A DNA stretch of 16,320 nt from RPQK01 sp041946865 (GTDB lineage: Bacteria; Acidobacteriota; UBA6911; RPQK01): contig JBHGBF010000115.1 in assembly GCA_041946865.1 (NCBI GenBank), forward strand, positions 1 to 16,320. The letters run 5' to 3'. Below the pieces are notes generated by a model, which saw only the letters and a list, made by a program, of their open reading frames with translations, did not search any database and was not told the origin of the DNA. Positions 7,715 to 15,038 of the stretch are shown piece by piece (position 1 is the stretch's first letter; the number at the start of each line of letters is the position of its first letter). Position numbers and translations under genes: made by a program.

Positions 7715-8721
7715 TACTCCTTGTAGTCTGCGGGCCTCACTCCCTGAGCCTCGAAAAACTCGGCCACTTCTTTCATCTGCTCATCGGTAAAGGTGTGCTG
7801 CGGCGGCCGCATGTAGCGCCTGGCTACCCCGAAAAACTCGAGCGTGGCGTGCCAGAAGGGGTGGGTGAAGCGCTTGATGAAGGGATAGTCGTAACGGGCC
7901 GTAATCTCGGTCGCCTTCCGCAGGTCGTTCGCCTTCACCGCCTGCCAGAAGCGCATCGGAATGTCCGGAGCGAACGAGCAGTAGGTGCTGTAAAAGGCCT
8001 TGGCTCCGTAGGGGTGCCCGACCAGGTAACGGTTTTCCGCCCCGCCTCCGAAGATCTCGACCCGCTTGCCGAACTCGATCGCCCGGTCGATGTAGTCAGC
8101 CAGTTGCCCATCCTCCTTCATCGCCACGATCGATTCGATCTCCAGGAGCTTCCGCAGCAAGGGTTCCGGGTACTGGCCGTGAAGAACCAGGGGCAAGCGG
8201 GTCGCCCGGGAAATCACGCGGTAGTGCTCCACGAGCTCGTCCTCACTGCCGTAAACCGCGGGCATCAGGATCTGAACGGCGTCGGCGCCCACGGATTCCG
8301 AGTAGCGGGCGTAGTCGACGGCACGCTCGGTCCACCACTGCCCCGTTGCCGCGATAGTAAGCCCACGGCCGTCTACCGCCTCAACCAGGGTGCGCGTGAG
8401 GGCCTTCACCTCTTCGTACGAGAGCGAGTGGTACTGGCTGTTTCCGGCCGTGAGTGCAAAAACCGGGACGCCATAGCGCAGTGCCCGTTCGGCCATGCGC
8501 CGAACAGCGGCGTGGTCGATTTCCCGCTTCTCGTTAAACGGCGTCGGCTGCGACTGGATCGGACCGGCCAGCCGCCTCCGGAAATCCTGAGGCGCAGCCG
8601 CTCGCTTCCCGGTCGGCTCGCTCCGCAGCCCTGCGACAGCAAGGCCGGAAGCCGCAAGGCCGGCGCCACTCACCCTCAGGAATGACCGCCTGGTTGGGGG
8701 CCCTGAAATCCGGTTGCTCAC
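7714..8721 (-). CDS. DHDPS/NAL-family aldolase with Tat export signal
   Basis: This 335-residue protein belongs to the dihydrodipicolinate synthase / N-acetylneuraminate lyase superfamily of class I aldolases. Residues 9-31 (TRRSFLR, then a hydrophobic A/G/L stretch) are a canonical twin-arginine signal, which is unusual for a family that normally works in the cytoplasm. The barrel begins near residue 50. Lys202 in IVAMKEDG is the expected Schiff-base lysine. The GTTGES-type motif is TAGNSQ (91-96), with the first Thr kept but Glu replaced by Asn. The segment aligning with the catalytic TPYY reads MPAV (153-156), so the usual tyrosine appears absent, although Tyr157 follows directly. The GTG start has AAAGGAG upstream and overlaps the preceding stop by four bases (GTGA), indicating translational coupling. 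It may cleave or dehydrate a 2-keto-3-deoxy sugar acid, or be a binding protein derived from the fold. Confidence 0.9.
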   Translation of the reverse strand: MSNRISGPPTRRSFLRVSGAGLAASGLAVAGLRSEPTGKRAAAPQDFRRRLAGPIQSQPTPFNEKREIDHAAVRRMAERALRYGVPVFALTAGNSQYHSLSYEEVKALTRTLVEAVDGRGLTIAATGQWWTERAVDYARYSESVGADAVQILMPAVYGSEDELVEHYRVISRATRLPLVLHGQYPEPLLRKLLEIESIVAMKEDGQLADYIDRAIEFGKRVEIFGGGAENRYLVGHPYGAKAFYSTYCSFAPDIPMRFWQAVKANDLRKATEITARYDYPFIKRFTHPFWHATLEFFGVARRYMRPPQHTFTDEQMKEVAEFFEAQGVRPADYKE

Positions 8722-11201
8722 TGTGACTCCTTTCCTTTCTGATGGTTTCGGGGTGACGCACCCCTCTTTTCGATCCGGACCACCCGCGCCGGAGCATAGC
8801 CGTGTTCGATAAAGGAGCGCTCCAGGAAACAGGACCCCAGAGTGCTGGGTATAAAAAGGTCTTCGTCTCCGTCCTGATTCAGATCGACGGTGATCGCCCG
8901 AGGCTCGATGATGGGCGGCAACTGCAGGTCGATTCCCTTGTCAAACGCCGGTTCGTGCCGGGTGCCCTGATTCAGAAAGAGCCGGACCGGGCTGGAGGCA
9001 ATGCCCACCAGCAGGTCGATCAGCCCGTCCCGGTTCCAGTCCACCGCGTCAACCATTCCGCGCGACCCGGTCCGCGCCACCACCACGCCGCGACAGAACA
9101 ACGGGTTATCCTCCGGCCCGGCGTTCTCGTAGTACCGGACTTCGCCGTGTTCGTCGCTGACCGCCAGATCGAGCATCCCGTCTTGATTGAAGTCGGCCGC
9201 CGTGAAGACGGTGCGAGCGCCCTGCAACGCCGCGAAATCCTTCTTCGGGTCCTTGCCGATGGGGCCCACCTTGATCTCGTTGCCATCGACCGTCTTCAGC
9301 TTGAAGCCATCAAGGTCGAAGCGCCGTTCCCCGGAGGTCGAAAGATTGCGATGAAACCAGACATGGCCTCCCCAGTCACCAAAGAGGACGTCAAGGCGCC
9401 CATCCCCGTCCAGGTCGTACAGGCGAGGCCAGAACCAGTCGTCGCCCGTGTTCGAAGGATGAGCAATGCGCACCCCCGGCGGCAGGACGTCGACCTTTTC
9501 GCCATAGACCCCGGGGTTCCCTTTTCCCTGGTCCAGGTAAGCTTCGTAGTTGGAAACCACGTCCAGCCGGCCGTCGCGGTTCCAGTCGATGAACTGCGTC
9601 GAGATGTAGGCCCCAGTTCCGGGCAGCTCGACATTTCCCCAGGTGCTCGACAACGGGCGGTCATGGGCCTCGAAGAGCGGACGGCGCCGGTCCCCCAGAT
9701 TGCGGTACAGGTAAATGTTCCCGGCCGCAGCCACCGCCAGATCGAGATCACCGTCGCTGTCCCAGTCGGCGGCCCGGGGAACGGCCAGGTTGTGAGCCGG
9801 GAACGTTCCCTGCTTCGGGAAAGGACGCTCCTTCAAAACGGCCTGCCGCTTCGTGCCGACGTTCTCGTAGTAGCGGAGATAGTGTTCGGGGTCGGGAACC
9901 TTCCACTTGAACCGGCCGGACACCAGGTCCAGGTCGCCGTCACCATCGAAGTCTGCCGCGCACGGGGAGGCGCACCACTCCCCAACATTGAGCGGTTTGC
10001 CGTCGGCCTCGAGCGGCCCGGCCAGGCGCAGCCGCGGCACGCCGTTCGGATTGCGGCCGACATTCTCATAGAAGTAAATCCGGCCGGTGACGTAGCCGCC
10101 CGCCAGCAGGTCTCCGTCTCCGTCGCCATCCCAGTCGGCCGAGGCCAGCACCGGGTAGTAATCCTCTTTGAAGATGTCCTCACTGCCGACAACCAGCGGA
10201 GAGAAGGGGAGCGCCATGGGCTTCCCCTCCACCTCGACGAACCCCTTGTAAACCAGCTTGCGAGCCCGGTTCGTACCCTCGTTCCGGAAAAAGACAACCC
10301 GGTTCCAGTGGCTTCCGGCCAGCACGTCTTTCTTTCCGTCGCCGTCCCAGTCGATGATCAGCGGGACGAACGCGAAGCCGGTGTCCGGCGGAATCCCGGC
10401 CGCGTCGACGATCAACTGGTATCCCGGGAAACGAGGCGATTTCCGGGTGCCGGCGTTGGGGAACCAGAAGAAGTGGCCGTAGTCCTCCCCGAATACCAGG
10501 TCGAGCAGCCCGTCCCCATTCCAATCGTCGATGTCGATGCAGACGTGGCTCGCGCCCGTCGTCGTCTTGCCCCGAGGTTCACGCCGGGGGGTTCCGTCGC
10601 CTACCCAGCCAGCCGGAGCGCTCTCGGAGGGTGACTGGCCCTGCGGAAGGAGACTGAAGTAGATCGCATAGTACGAAGGCTGATTGCCCTGCTGATCGTG
10701 GACCCAGGCGAGTCTCCCCTGCCGCCAGTCACCAACGACGTTGTAGAAGTGCCCTCCGCGCGTGCGGTTCCTCATCCGGATCTCGCCGGCGGTGTGGTTG
10801 ATGGAGCCCATGAATTCGGGGAACTCGTAGGGAACGCTGGCGTCATACCAGCGAAAAGGCCGGTCGTGCGGGCTGCGTCCGTATGCGAAGTCCTTGAAGG
10901 GCAGCGGGTCCCCGCAAAGCGGCTCCACCTTCATCACCTGCAGGGAAGCCAGGTCAGGCAACCTGGTCTCCCCGAGCTTCTTCAGCTCGGACAGAAAATC
11001 GATTTCGATCTCGGTCGGAAGCTGATCGTGCCCCCTTCCGGCCAGGTCGACCGGCGCGACCTCGACCAGCATTCGCCAGCCTCCGGTTCCCACCCACTCG
11101 ACCCGCGCCGGCAACGCGGCGGCGTTAAGCAGACCCGCGCACAAGGCAACCGTCGCCAGCTGCGCGGACCACCGTTTCCAGCAAGCTTCAAAGCCGACCA
11201 T
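8718..11201 (-). CDS. Secreted FG-GAP/VCBS-repeat protein
   Basis: This 827-residue exported protein starts at the ATG overlapping the sialidase B stop by one base (TGATG), with GGGAGG about eight bases upstream. A longer in-frame reading to 11300 is antisense-like spillover into the sialidase gene and lacks a signal peptide. Residues 13-30 are a signal segment. Residues about 31-220 are a beta-rich region of unknown family. From about 222 onward there are roughly ten repeats of the D-x-[DN]-x-D-G-x-x-D type (DDWNGDGLLD, DWDGDGKKD, DFDGDGDLD, DLDGDGRLD, DWNRDGLID, DLNQDGDED). Each is followed by an aromatic strand such as YFYENVG, as in calcium-binding beta-propeller FG-GAP/VCBS proteins. Such propellers often bind glycans or act as polysaccharide lyase scaffolds. 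No catalytic motif is recognised. Its place between the sialidase-like and aldolase genes suggests extracytoplasmic handling of the same substrate. Confidence 0.92.
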   Translation of the reverse strand: MVGFEACWKRWSAQLATVALCAGLLNAAALPARVEWVGTGGWRMLVEVAPVDLAGRGHDQLPTEIEIDFLSELKKLGETRLPDLASLQVMKVEPLCGDPLPFKDFAYGRSPHDRPFRWYDASVPYEFPEFMGSINHTAGEIRMRNRTRGGHFYNVVGDWRQGRLAWVHDQQGNQPSYYAIYFSLLPQGQSPSESAPAGWVGDGTPRREPRGKTTTGASHVCIDIDDWNGDGLLDLVFGEDYGHFFWFPNAGTRKSPRFPGYQLIVDAAGIPPDTGFAFVPLIIDWDGDGKKDVLAGSHWNRVVFFRNEGTNRARKLVYKGFVEVEGKPMALPFSPLVVGSEDIFKEDYYPVLASADWDGDGDGDLLAGGYVTGRIYFYENVGRNPNGVPRLRLAGPLEADGKPLNVGEWCASPCAADFDGDGDLDLVSGRFKWKVPDPEHYLRYYENVGTKRQAVLKERPFPKQGTFPAHNLAVPRAADWDSDGDLDLAVAAAGNIYLYRNLGDRRRPLFEAHDRPLSSTWGNVELPGTGAYISTQFIDWNRDGRLDVVSNYEAYLDQGKGNPGVYGEKVDVLPPGVRIAHPSNTGDDWFWPRLYDLDGDGRLDVLFGDWGGHVWFHRNLSTSGERRFDLDGFKLKTVDGNEIKVGPIGKDPKKDFAALQGARTVFTAADFNQDGMLDLAVSDEHGEVRYYENAGPEDNPLFCRGVVVARTGSRGMVDAVDWNRDGLIDLLVGIASSPVRLFLNQGTRHEPAFDKGIDLQLPPIIEPRAITVDLNQDGDEDLFIPSTLGSCFLERSFIEHGYAPARVVRIEKRGASPRNHQKGKESQ

Positions 11202-12394
11202 CAGGGCTTCCTCCCTGCGCCGTGCCCCGGCGCGATCTCGAGCACGGCCGACTCGATGTCGCCGTACTGCTCGGTGTCTGAAACTGTCAGGTTGGCCCAC
11301 ACCACGACCAGCTGCCCGCGGCTGTTAAGGGTAACCCCGGGATAGCTCACTTCCCGGCTCCAGACTTCCTCGTCACTCCGGGGAACTGCGGTCTCGCCCA
11401 GCATGACCGGCGGCTGCCACGTCTCACCGCCGTCCGTTGAGATGCGCAGAGTCAGGGGGGTGCGGACGGACGGTGAATCATTGTGAGCCAGAACGAGCAG
11501 GCCGCTGGGCACGCTAAACAGGCAGTGCGAGGAGCCTGGAGCCGGAAGCGGGGTCTTGACCGGCTGATCCCAGGTCTGCCCCCGGTCTTTCGAGTAAACC
11601 TTCCAGAGGAAACCGTCATTGGTGCGCAGGACCATCAAGACGCGGCCCGAGCCGAGTTCCGCCAAAGAAGGCTCGCCGGCCCCTGCGGGGGTCACGATTT
11701 CCCCATGCCTGGTCCACGTCGCTCCCCTGTCGCCGGACCGCAGCACGCTGGCACGGGACGGGATTTCGTACAGCGGCAGCAGCAGTTCACCCGTGGAAAG
11801 CCGGATCCCGTTACTGCGGCAGAAGACCCCGCGCCCGATCAGCCGGGGCCCGGACCAGCTGCGGGCGGAGTCATCCGAGTAGCGCGCGAAAAGCTTGAAC
11901 GACTGGACCCCAACGCCCTGGCGATCGCGCATGACCGGATAGCGGTTGTGACGCCCGGCAGTGTAGAAAAACCAGATGCGCGGGCCGTCGGCGATGAAGG
12001 CAGGATCGAAGTCAGACTCGCGGGGAACGTCCTGCAGAACCCTGGCGGGAGTCCAGTTCACGCCGCCGTCGGAGGAGAAGGAGGCCAGGATAGCCTGGTG
12101 GACGGAGGCCTCGAAGGGGCCGGAAAACCAGGCTGCCATCAACCGGCCGTCGGGCAGGCCGACGACGCTCGGAGCATGATTGAATCCATGCCGGTTCGTC
12201 CGGTCGTAGGGATCGGCCGCCGGGTGGGCGAAGACCGTCGAGCGGCTGACGATTTGCGGCGCCTGGGACGTGGCCGCCGCCAGGCGGCTCGCCGCCAGCA
12301 GGAGCACCACGGCCAAAAGCGCCATCCAGCCGCCACGGCCTTGACTCTTCCACTCCAACCGCCGGCTCCGCCCGGCCGCGTCGGCTCGCCCCAT
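11201..12394 (-). CDS. Sialidase-like BNR/Asp-box protein B
   Basis: This 397-residue secreted six-bladed-propeller protein is the first gene of unit 2. The ATG has AAGGAGG five to six bases upstream. A basic n-region precedes the hydrophobic signal core at residues 24-41. Five Asp-box-like motifs (S-x-D-x-G-x-x-W) are visible: SSDGGVNW, a degenerate SDDSARSW, SGDRGATW, SKDRGQTW and STDGGETW. Other conserved stretches are FNHAPSV, LPDGRLMAAWFSG, SDFDPAFIADG, CRSNGIRLSTGELLLP, MVLRTNDGFLW and LAHNDS. It is a close paralog of the 15039-16157 product. The match is to the BNR_2/predicted-neuraminidase group rather than to characterised GH33, because no F/YRIP motif is present, so true sialidase activity is unproven. 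It ends by a TGATG overlap with the VCBS gene. Confidence 0.92.
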   Translation of the reverse strand: MGRADAAGRSRRLEWKSQGRGGWMALLAVVLLLAASRLAAATSQAPQIVSRSTVFAHPAADPYDRTNRHGFNHAPSVVGLPDGRLMAAWFSGPFEASVHQAILASFSSDGGVNWTPARVLQDVPRESDFDPAFIADGPRIWFFYTAGRHNRYPVMRDRQGVGVQSFKLFARYSDDSARSWSGPRLIGRGVFCRSNGIRLSTGELLLPLYEIPSRASVLRSGDRGATWTRHGEIVTPAGAGEPSLAELGSGRVLMVLRTNDGFLWKVYSKDRGQTWDQPVKTPLPAPGSSHCLFSVPSGLLVLAHNDSPSVRTPLTLRISTDGGETWQPPVMLGETAVPRSDEEVWSREVSYPGVTLNSRGQLVVVWANLTVSDTEQYGDIESAVLEIAPGHGAGRKP

Positions 12395-12406
12395 CGACCC
12401 CTCCTT

Positions 12407-12420
12407 TCGATTATCGATAA
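12407..12420. promoter_or_regulatory. Operator site 1 (P2, downstream copy)
   Basis: TCGATTATCGATAA contains two overlapping palindromes, TTATCGATAA (12411-12420) and TCGAT-T-ATCGA. It lies between the P2 -10 box and the ribosome site of sialidase B, over the expected transcript start near 12415. The same 14-mer occurs exactly at P1 (16180-16193, minus strand). A repressor bound here would block initiation. The central CG dyad is compatible with LacI- or GntR-type regulators, but the regulator is not in the window. Confidence 0.75.
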
Positions 12421-12421
12421 A

Positions 12422-12450
12422 AATCTAATGCACGGGCCAGCATCTGTCAA
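12422..12450 (-). promoter_or_regulatory. Promoter P2 for unit 2
   Basis: On the minus strand a consensus TTGACA (12445-12450) and TAGATT (12422-12427) are spaced by exactly 17 bases. The -35 is embedded in CTGTTGACAG, identical to P1, and an A/T-rich stretch lies upstream. The start would fall near 12415, leaving a leader of about 20 bases that holds the AAGGAGG ribosome site. Confidence 0.8.
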
Positions 12451-12460
12451 CAGATTATTA

Positions 12461-12474
12461 TCGATTATCTTTAA
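12461..12474. promoter_or_regulatory. Operator site 2 (P2, upstream degenerate copy)
   Basis: TCGATTATCTTTAA matches the 14-mer of sites 1 and 3 at 12 of 14 positions, in the same orientation as site 1 and 54 bases from it. It is upstream of the P2 -35 and overlaps the TAA stop of the preceding gene. Five helical turns of separation would put two bound proteins on the same face of the DNA, allowing looping across the promoter. Because it is A/T-rich, it may alternatively be simply an UP element. Confidence 0.5.
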
Positions 12475-13466
12475 TCAGCGCATGCCCCCTCTTGCGGTAG
12501 TTCGCAGGGACTTTTCTGCTTTGAGCGTCCTCGACCCTGTTCGAGGGCGAACAGAGCGGTCCGCACTCGCCGGCTGACGGTCACTGAGAAACGCTCCGTC
12601 GAAAACAGCGACTCGAGTTGCTCCCGGGGAAGCGGCGGTTCCCAGCCGCTGAAGAGCCGCTCCCTGACGCGCGCGATCTGCTCGGCCGACAGCGGCGGGT
12701 TGCGGCGGTCTTTGTCGTTGAAGGTCGCCCCGCTCAGAATCGAGGTCGGCCGCTCCAGGAAAATCCGCGCCTGGTCAAAGCCCCGCAGGTCGAAGTAAGC
12801 CCACTGGAAATCGTCGAAGCCGGGGTCCGTCCCGGGCCGGGCTTTTTCCGGATCCAAGAGCACCACCGGACCGGTCTCGACTCGAAAGCTGCCGTCGTCG
12901 TTGCCGTCCGCCCACTTGACCGGGTATTCCACGGCGTAGACGAAGTTCCCGTCGCGGCTCTCGAACTCGGTTCGAGCCGTCACCTCCTTCCAGCTCCGCA
13001 AGGCGTCCCTGATCTCGCTCCCGTTCGAGAGCAGCCGGGCCGGACGCCGCGCCAATTGCATCCCGCTTGAGGAAAAGTAGCTGATGGGCCTCACCGAGGG
13101 ATTGCGGCTGTAATAGGAGACATGCGAGCGGCGCGTGTAGAAATGGCGGGCTCCGAAAATGAACCAGAAGTCGTAGCCGGCGTCGGCGCCCCCCTGCAGT
13201 CCGGTCTGCACCCGGACACTCGAGACGTACTCATCTGAACTCCCCGTCCGCCGATCCAGGATTTCCCCGCGGCAATCCAGCTGGATGCGCACCCAGATGT
13301 CGACATCGGGAGGCACATAGTGGAAAAACGAGCGGGAAAAGTCTATCGCAGCGACTTGTTCCCTTTTCGGATTGGCGCCCCGGGCGCCGGCCGCAATAAG
13401 CGGCGAGGCGGCCAGGGTGGCGGCCAGCAAGCCCCGCCGGGTCAGACCATCACTCGCACGGTTCAT
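12471..13466 (-). CDS. Tat-signal protein of unknown family (paralog B)
   Basis: This 331-residue protein begins 19 bases after the symporter stop, with a GGGAG ribosome site, and is the last gene of unit 1. Residues 9-30 (LTRRGLLAATLAASPLIAAG) are a probable twin-arginine signal, with cleavage expected after the ARGA segment. I do not recognise the family. It shares with paralog A the blocks WVR-QL-C (58-65), VQTGL (86-90), EYPVKWAD (180-187), FRVETGPVVLLDPEK (194-208), DDFQWA (218-223), ERPTSILS (238-245), GWEPP (274-278) and LFALE (305-309). Paralog A stops right after FALE, while B continues for 22 polar residues containing two cysteines, encoded by DNA that runs into operator site 2. One family member thus ends the transporter unit and the other ends the receptor unit, pointing to a periplasmic function tied to uptake. 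Confidence 0.88.
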   Translation of the reverse strand: MNRASDGLTRRGLLAATLAASPLIAAGARGANPKREQVAAIDFSRSFFHYVPPDVDIWVRIQLDCRGEILDRRTGSSDEYVSSVRVQTGLQGGADAGYDFWFIFGARHFYTRRSHVSYYSRNPSVRPISYFSSSGMQLARRPARLLSNGSEIRDALRSWKEVTARTEFESRDGNFVYAVEYPVKWADGNDDGSFRVETGPVVLLDPEKARPGTDPGFDDFQWAYFDLRGFDQARIFLERPTSILSGATFNDKDRRNPPLSAEQIARVRERLFSGWEPPLPREQLESLFSTERFSVTVSRRVRTALFALEQGRGRSKQKSPCELPQEGACAD

Positions 13467-13485
13467 GATGCTCCCTTCCTTTTCG

Positions 13486-14973
13486 TTATTGTGACCTCTT
13501 TGCCGAGGGCCGCTCGGCGAGCCGCCGGCTCGACACCCGCTCGATCACCGTACCGGCCCACGTGACTCCCAGGCTCATCAGGAAGGTCGCCGGGGTGATC
13601 CAGAGGCTCGAGACCGGGCTGAAAACCATGACGATCCCCACCAGAACGCCGGCCGGCATCGAGGCCAAAAGCGCGCGTCCGCTGACCCGCCAGCTGGTGA
13701 GGGCCAGAAGGACGCAGGCAAACAGCGGTCCCAGGAAAACCCCCAGGAGCGTCTGAATGATTTCGAAAATGGACCCCAGGGCCCCCACCACACCGGCCAT
13801 CCCGGTCGCCGCGACTCCCAGCATGAGGCTGATGAGCCGGCCGAAGCGCAGCTGCCGGCCTGCCGCCTCCCGCCCCGGCGCAAAGGACCGGAAATCAAAG
13901 GTGAAGGAGGCCGCCAAAGCATTGATCCCACCTGCCATGCTGCTCATGGTCGCGGCCATCAGGGAGGCCAGCAGCAGACCTACGACTCCGGAGGGCAGTC
14001 GGGTGGCGATGAAATACGGAAAAACCTGGTCCGCCGTCGCCGGCAGAAGCGGGTCGGGCTGCGACCGGTACCAGGCAGCCAGGCACAGCCCCACCAGGGA
14101 CAGCAGCAGAATGACCAGAATGGAGCCGACGGCGTTGACGGTGAAGGACCGGCTGGCGGAACGGGGGTCGCCGGCGGCCAGGTAACGCTGCAGGATCATC
14201 TGGTCCGCGCCATACAGGCCGATGTTGCTCAGGCTGAAGCCGATCCCGATCGCCCAGACGGTGAACGTCAGCGAGGGGTCGAAAGAAAAGTCGAACAACG
14301 TCAGGTGCCCCGACTCCCGGAGCGCCCCCAGCGCCGTGGCCAGGGGAACCGGCAGGTGCGTGAGGACGTGACCCACCGTCAGGGCGAGCCCCGATATGAT
14401 CACGAGGAACTGAAGGGCGTCCGTGTAGATAACCCCCCGAATCCCGCCCACCGTCGCATAGACCGTGCTGCCCAGCCCGATGATCAGGACTATCGGCCAG
14501 AACCAGCCGGGCTCCAGCCGCCCGGCCGCCATCACCGCCAAGGCCGGAGCGTAAATCAGGGTCGCCAGCCAGCCCAGGCGCAGAAGCACGAACAGCGTGC
14601 TCGCGCCGAGCCGGACCGTGTTTCCGAACCGGGTTTCAATGACCTGGTAGGGGTACTCGACTGACTGCCCCAGATATCGGGGCAGAAACCAGAAGCGCAA
14701 AACCAGCCAGGCCGCCACGAACGAGAAAAGGCCGAGCAGCAGCGCCGCACCGTGGCCGTAAACCACGCTGGGATACGCCAGAAAACTGATGCCGCTGAAA
14801 AGGGCAGCCGCTATGCTGAGCCCCACCAGAATCGAACCCAGCAGGCCGGCCAGCCCTCCCCGCGCCGTAAAGTAGTCCTGAGAATCACGCTGCCGCCCCC
14901 TTGACAGGACACCGACCAGAATGCTCGAGAGCAGGTAAAGAACAATGATGAGAACATCCCATTGGCTGAGCAT
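13486..14973 (-). CDS. SSS-family sodium:solute symporter
   Basis: This 495-residue inner-membrane permease of the solute:sodium symporter family (TC 2.A.21) has about 13 hydrophobic segments. The first begins right at the N-terminus (WDVLIIVLYLLSSILVGV). The family signature YATVGGIRGVIYTDALQ occupies residues 172-188, and the YQVIETRFG segment (109-117) corresponds to the usual YEYLEKRFG. The start at 14973 is chosen because AAAGGGA lies seven bases upstream and the first membrane helix follows at once; a longer reading to 15111 only runs out of frame through the sialidase A gene. SSS members carry sugars, sialic acid, proline, panthothenate and other solutes. Location between a sialidase-like gene and a Tat protein supports uptake of a released sugar or sugar acid, but the substrate is not determined by sequence. 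Confidence 0.93.
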   Translation of the reverse strand: MLSQWDVLIIVLYLLSSILVGVLSRGRQRDSQDYFTARGGLAGLLGSILVGLSIAAALFSGISFLAYPSVVYGHGAALLLGLFSFVAAWLVLRFWFLPRYLGQSVEYPYQVIETRFGNTVRLGASTLFVLLRLGWLATLIYAPALAVMAAGRLEPGWFWPIVLIIGLGSTVYATVGGIRGVIYTDALQFLVIISGLALTVGHVLTHLPVPLATALGALRESGHLTLFDFSFDPSLTFTVWAIGIGFSLSNIGLYGADQMILQRYLAAGDPRSASRSFTVNAVGSILVILLLSLVGLCLAAWYRSQPDPLLPATADQVFPYFIATRLPSGVVGLLLASLMAATMSSMAGGINALAASFTFDFRSFAPGREAAGRQLRFGRLISLMLGVAATGMAGVVGALGSIFEIIQTLLGVFLGPLFACVLLALTSWRVSGRALLASMPAGVLVGIVMVFSPVSSLWITPATFLMSLGVTWAGTVIERVSSRRLAERPSAKRSQ

Positions 14974-14980
14974 CGGAAAC

Positions 14981-14987
14981 TCCCTTT
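14981..14987 (-). promoter_or_regulatory. Ribosome binding site deciding the symporter start
   Basis: AAAGGGA on the minus strand is seven bases before the ATG at 14973, supporting this start over the 46-residue longer reading that overlaps sialidase A. Confidence 0.65.
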
Positions 14988-14996
14988 GCGCGGTCA

Positions 14997-15011
14997 CGCG
15001 GCCCGGCCGCG
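14997..15011. other. GC hairpin in sialidase A / symporter gap
   Basis: CGCGGC (14997-15002) and GCCGCG (15006-15011) pair around a CCG loop in the 65-base gap before the symporter. No T-run follows. It might be a processing hairpin, or chance in GC-rich DNA. Confidence 0.3.
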
Positions 15012-15038
15012 GCTGCTCTAATGACGGCTTGCGCTGAA

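Noticed and set aside
8802..10634. Long open frame on the plus strand opposite the VCBS gene
   Set aside because: It is a GC-bias shadow: no ribosome site, no recognisable domain, and the minus-strand frame has a signal peptide and clear calcium-binding repeats.
11202..11300. 33-residue N-terminal extension of the VCBS protein
   Set aside because: The extension lies out of frame inside sialidase B and would bury the signal peptide; the ATG at 11201 has a good ribosome site and TGATG coupling.
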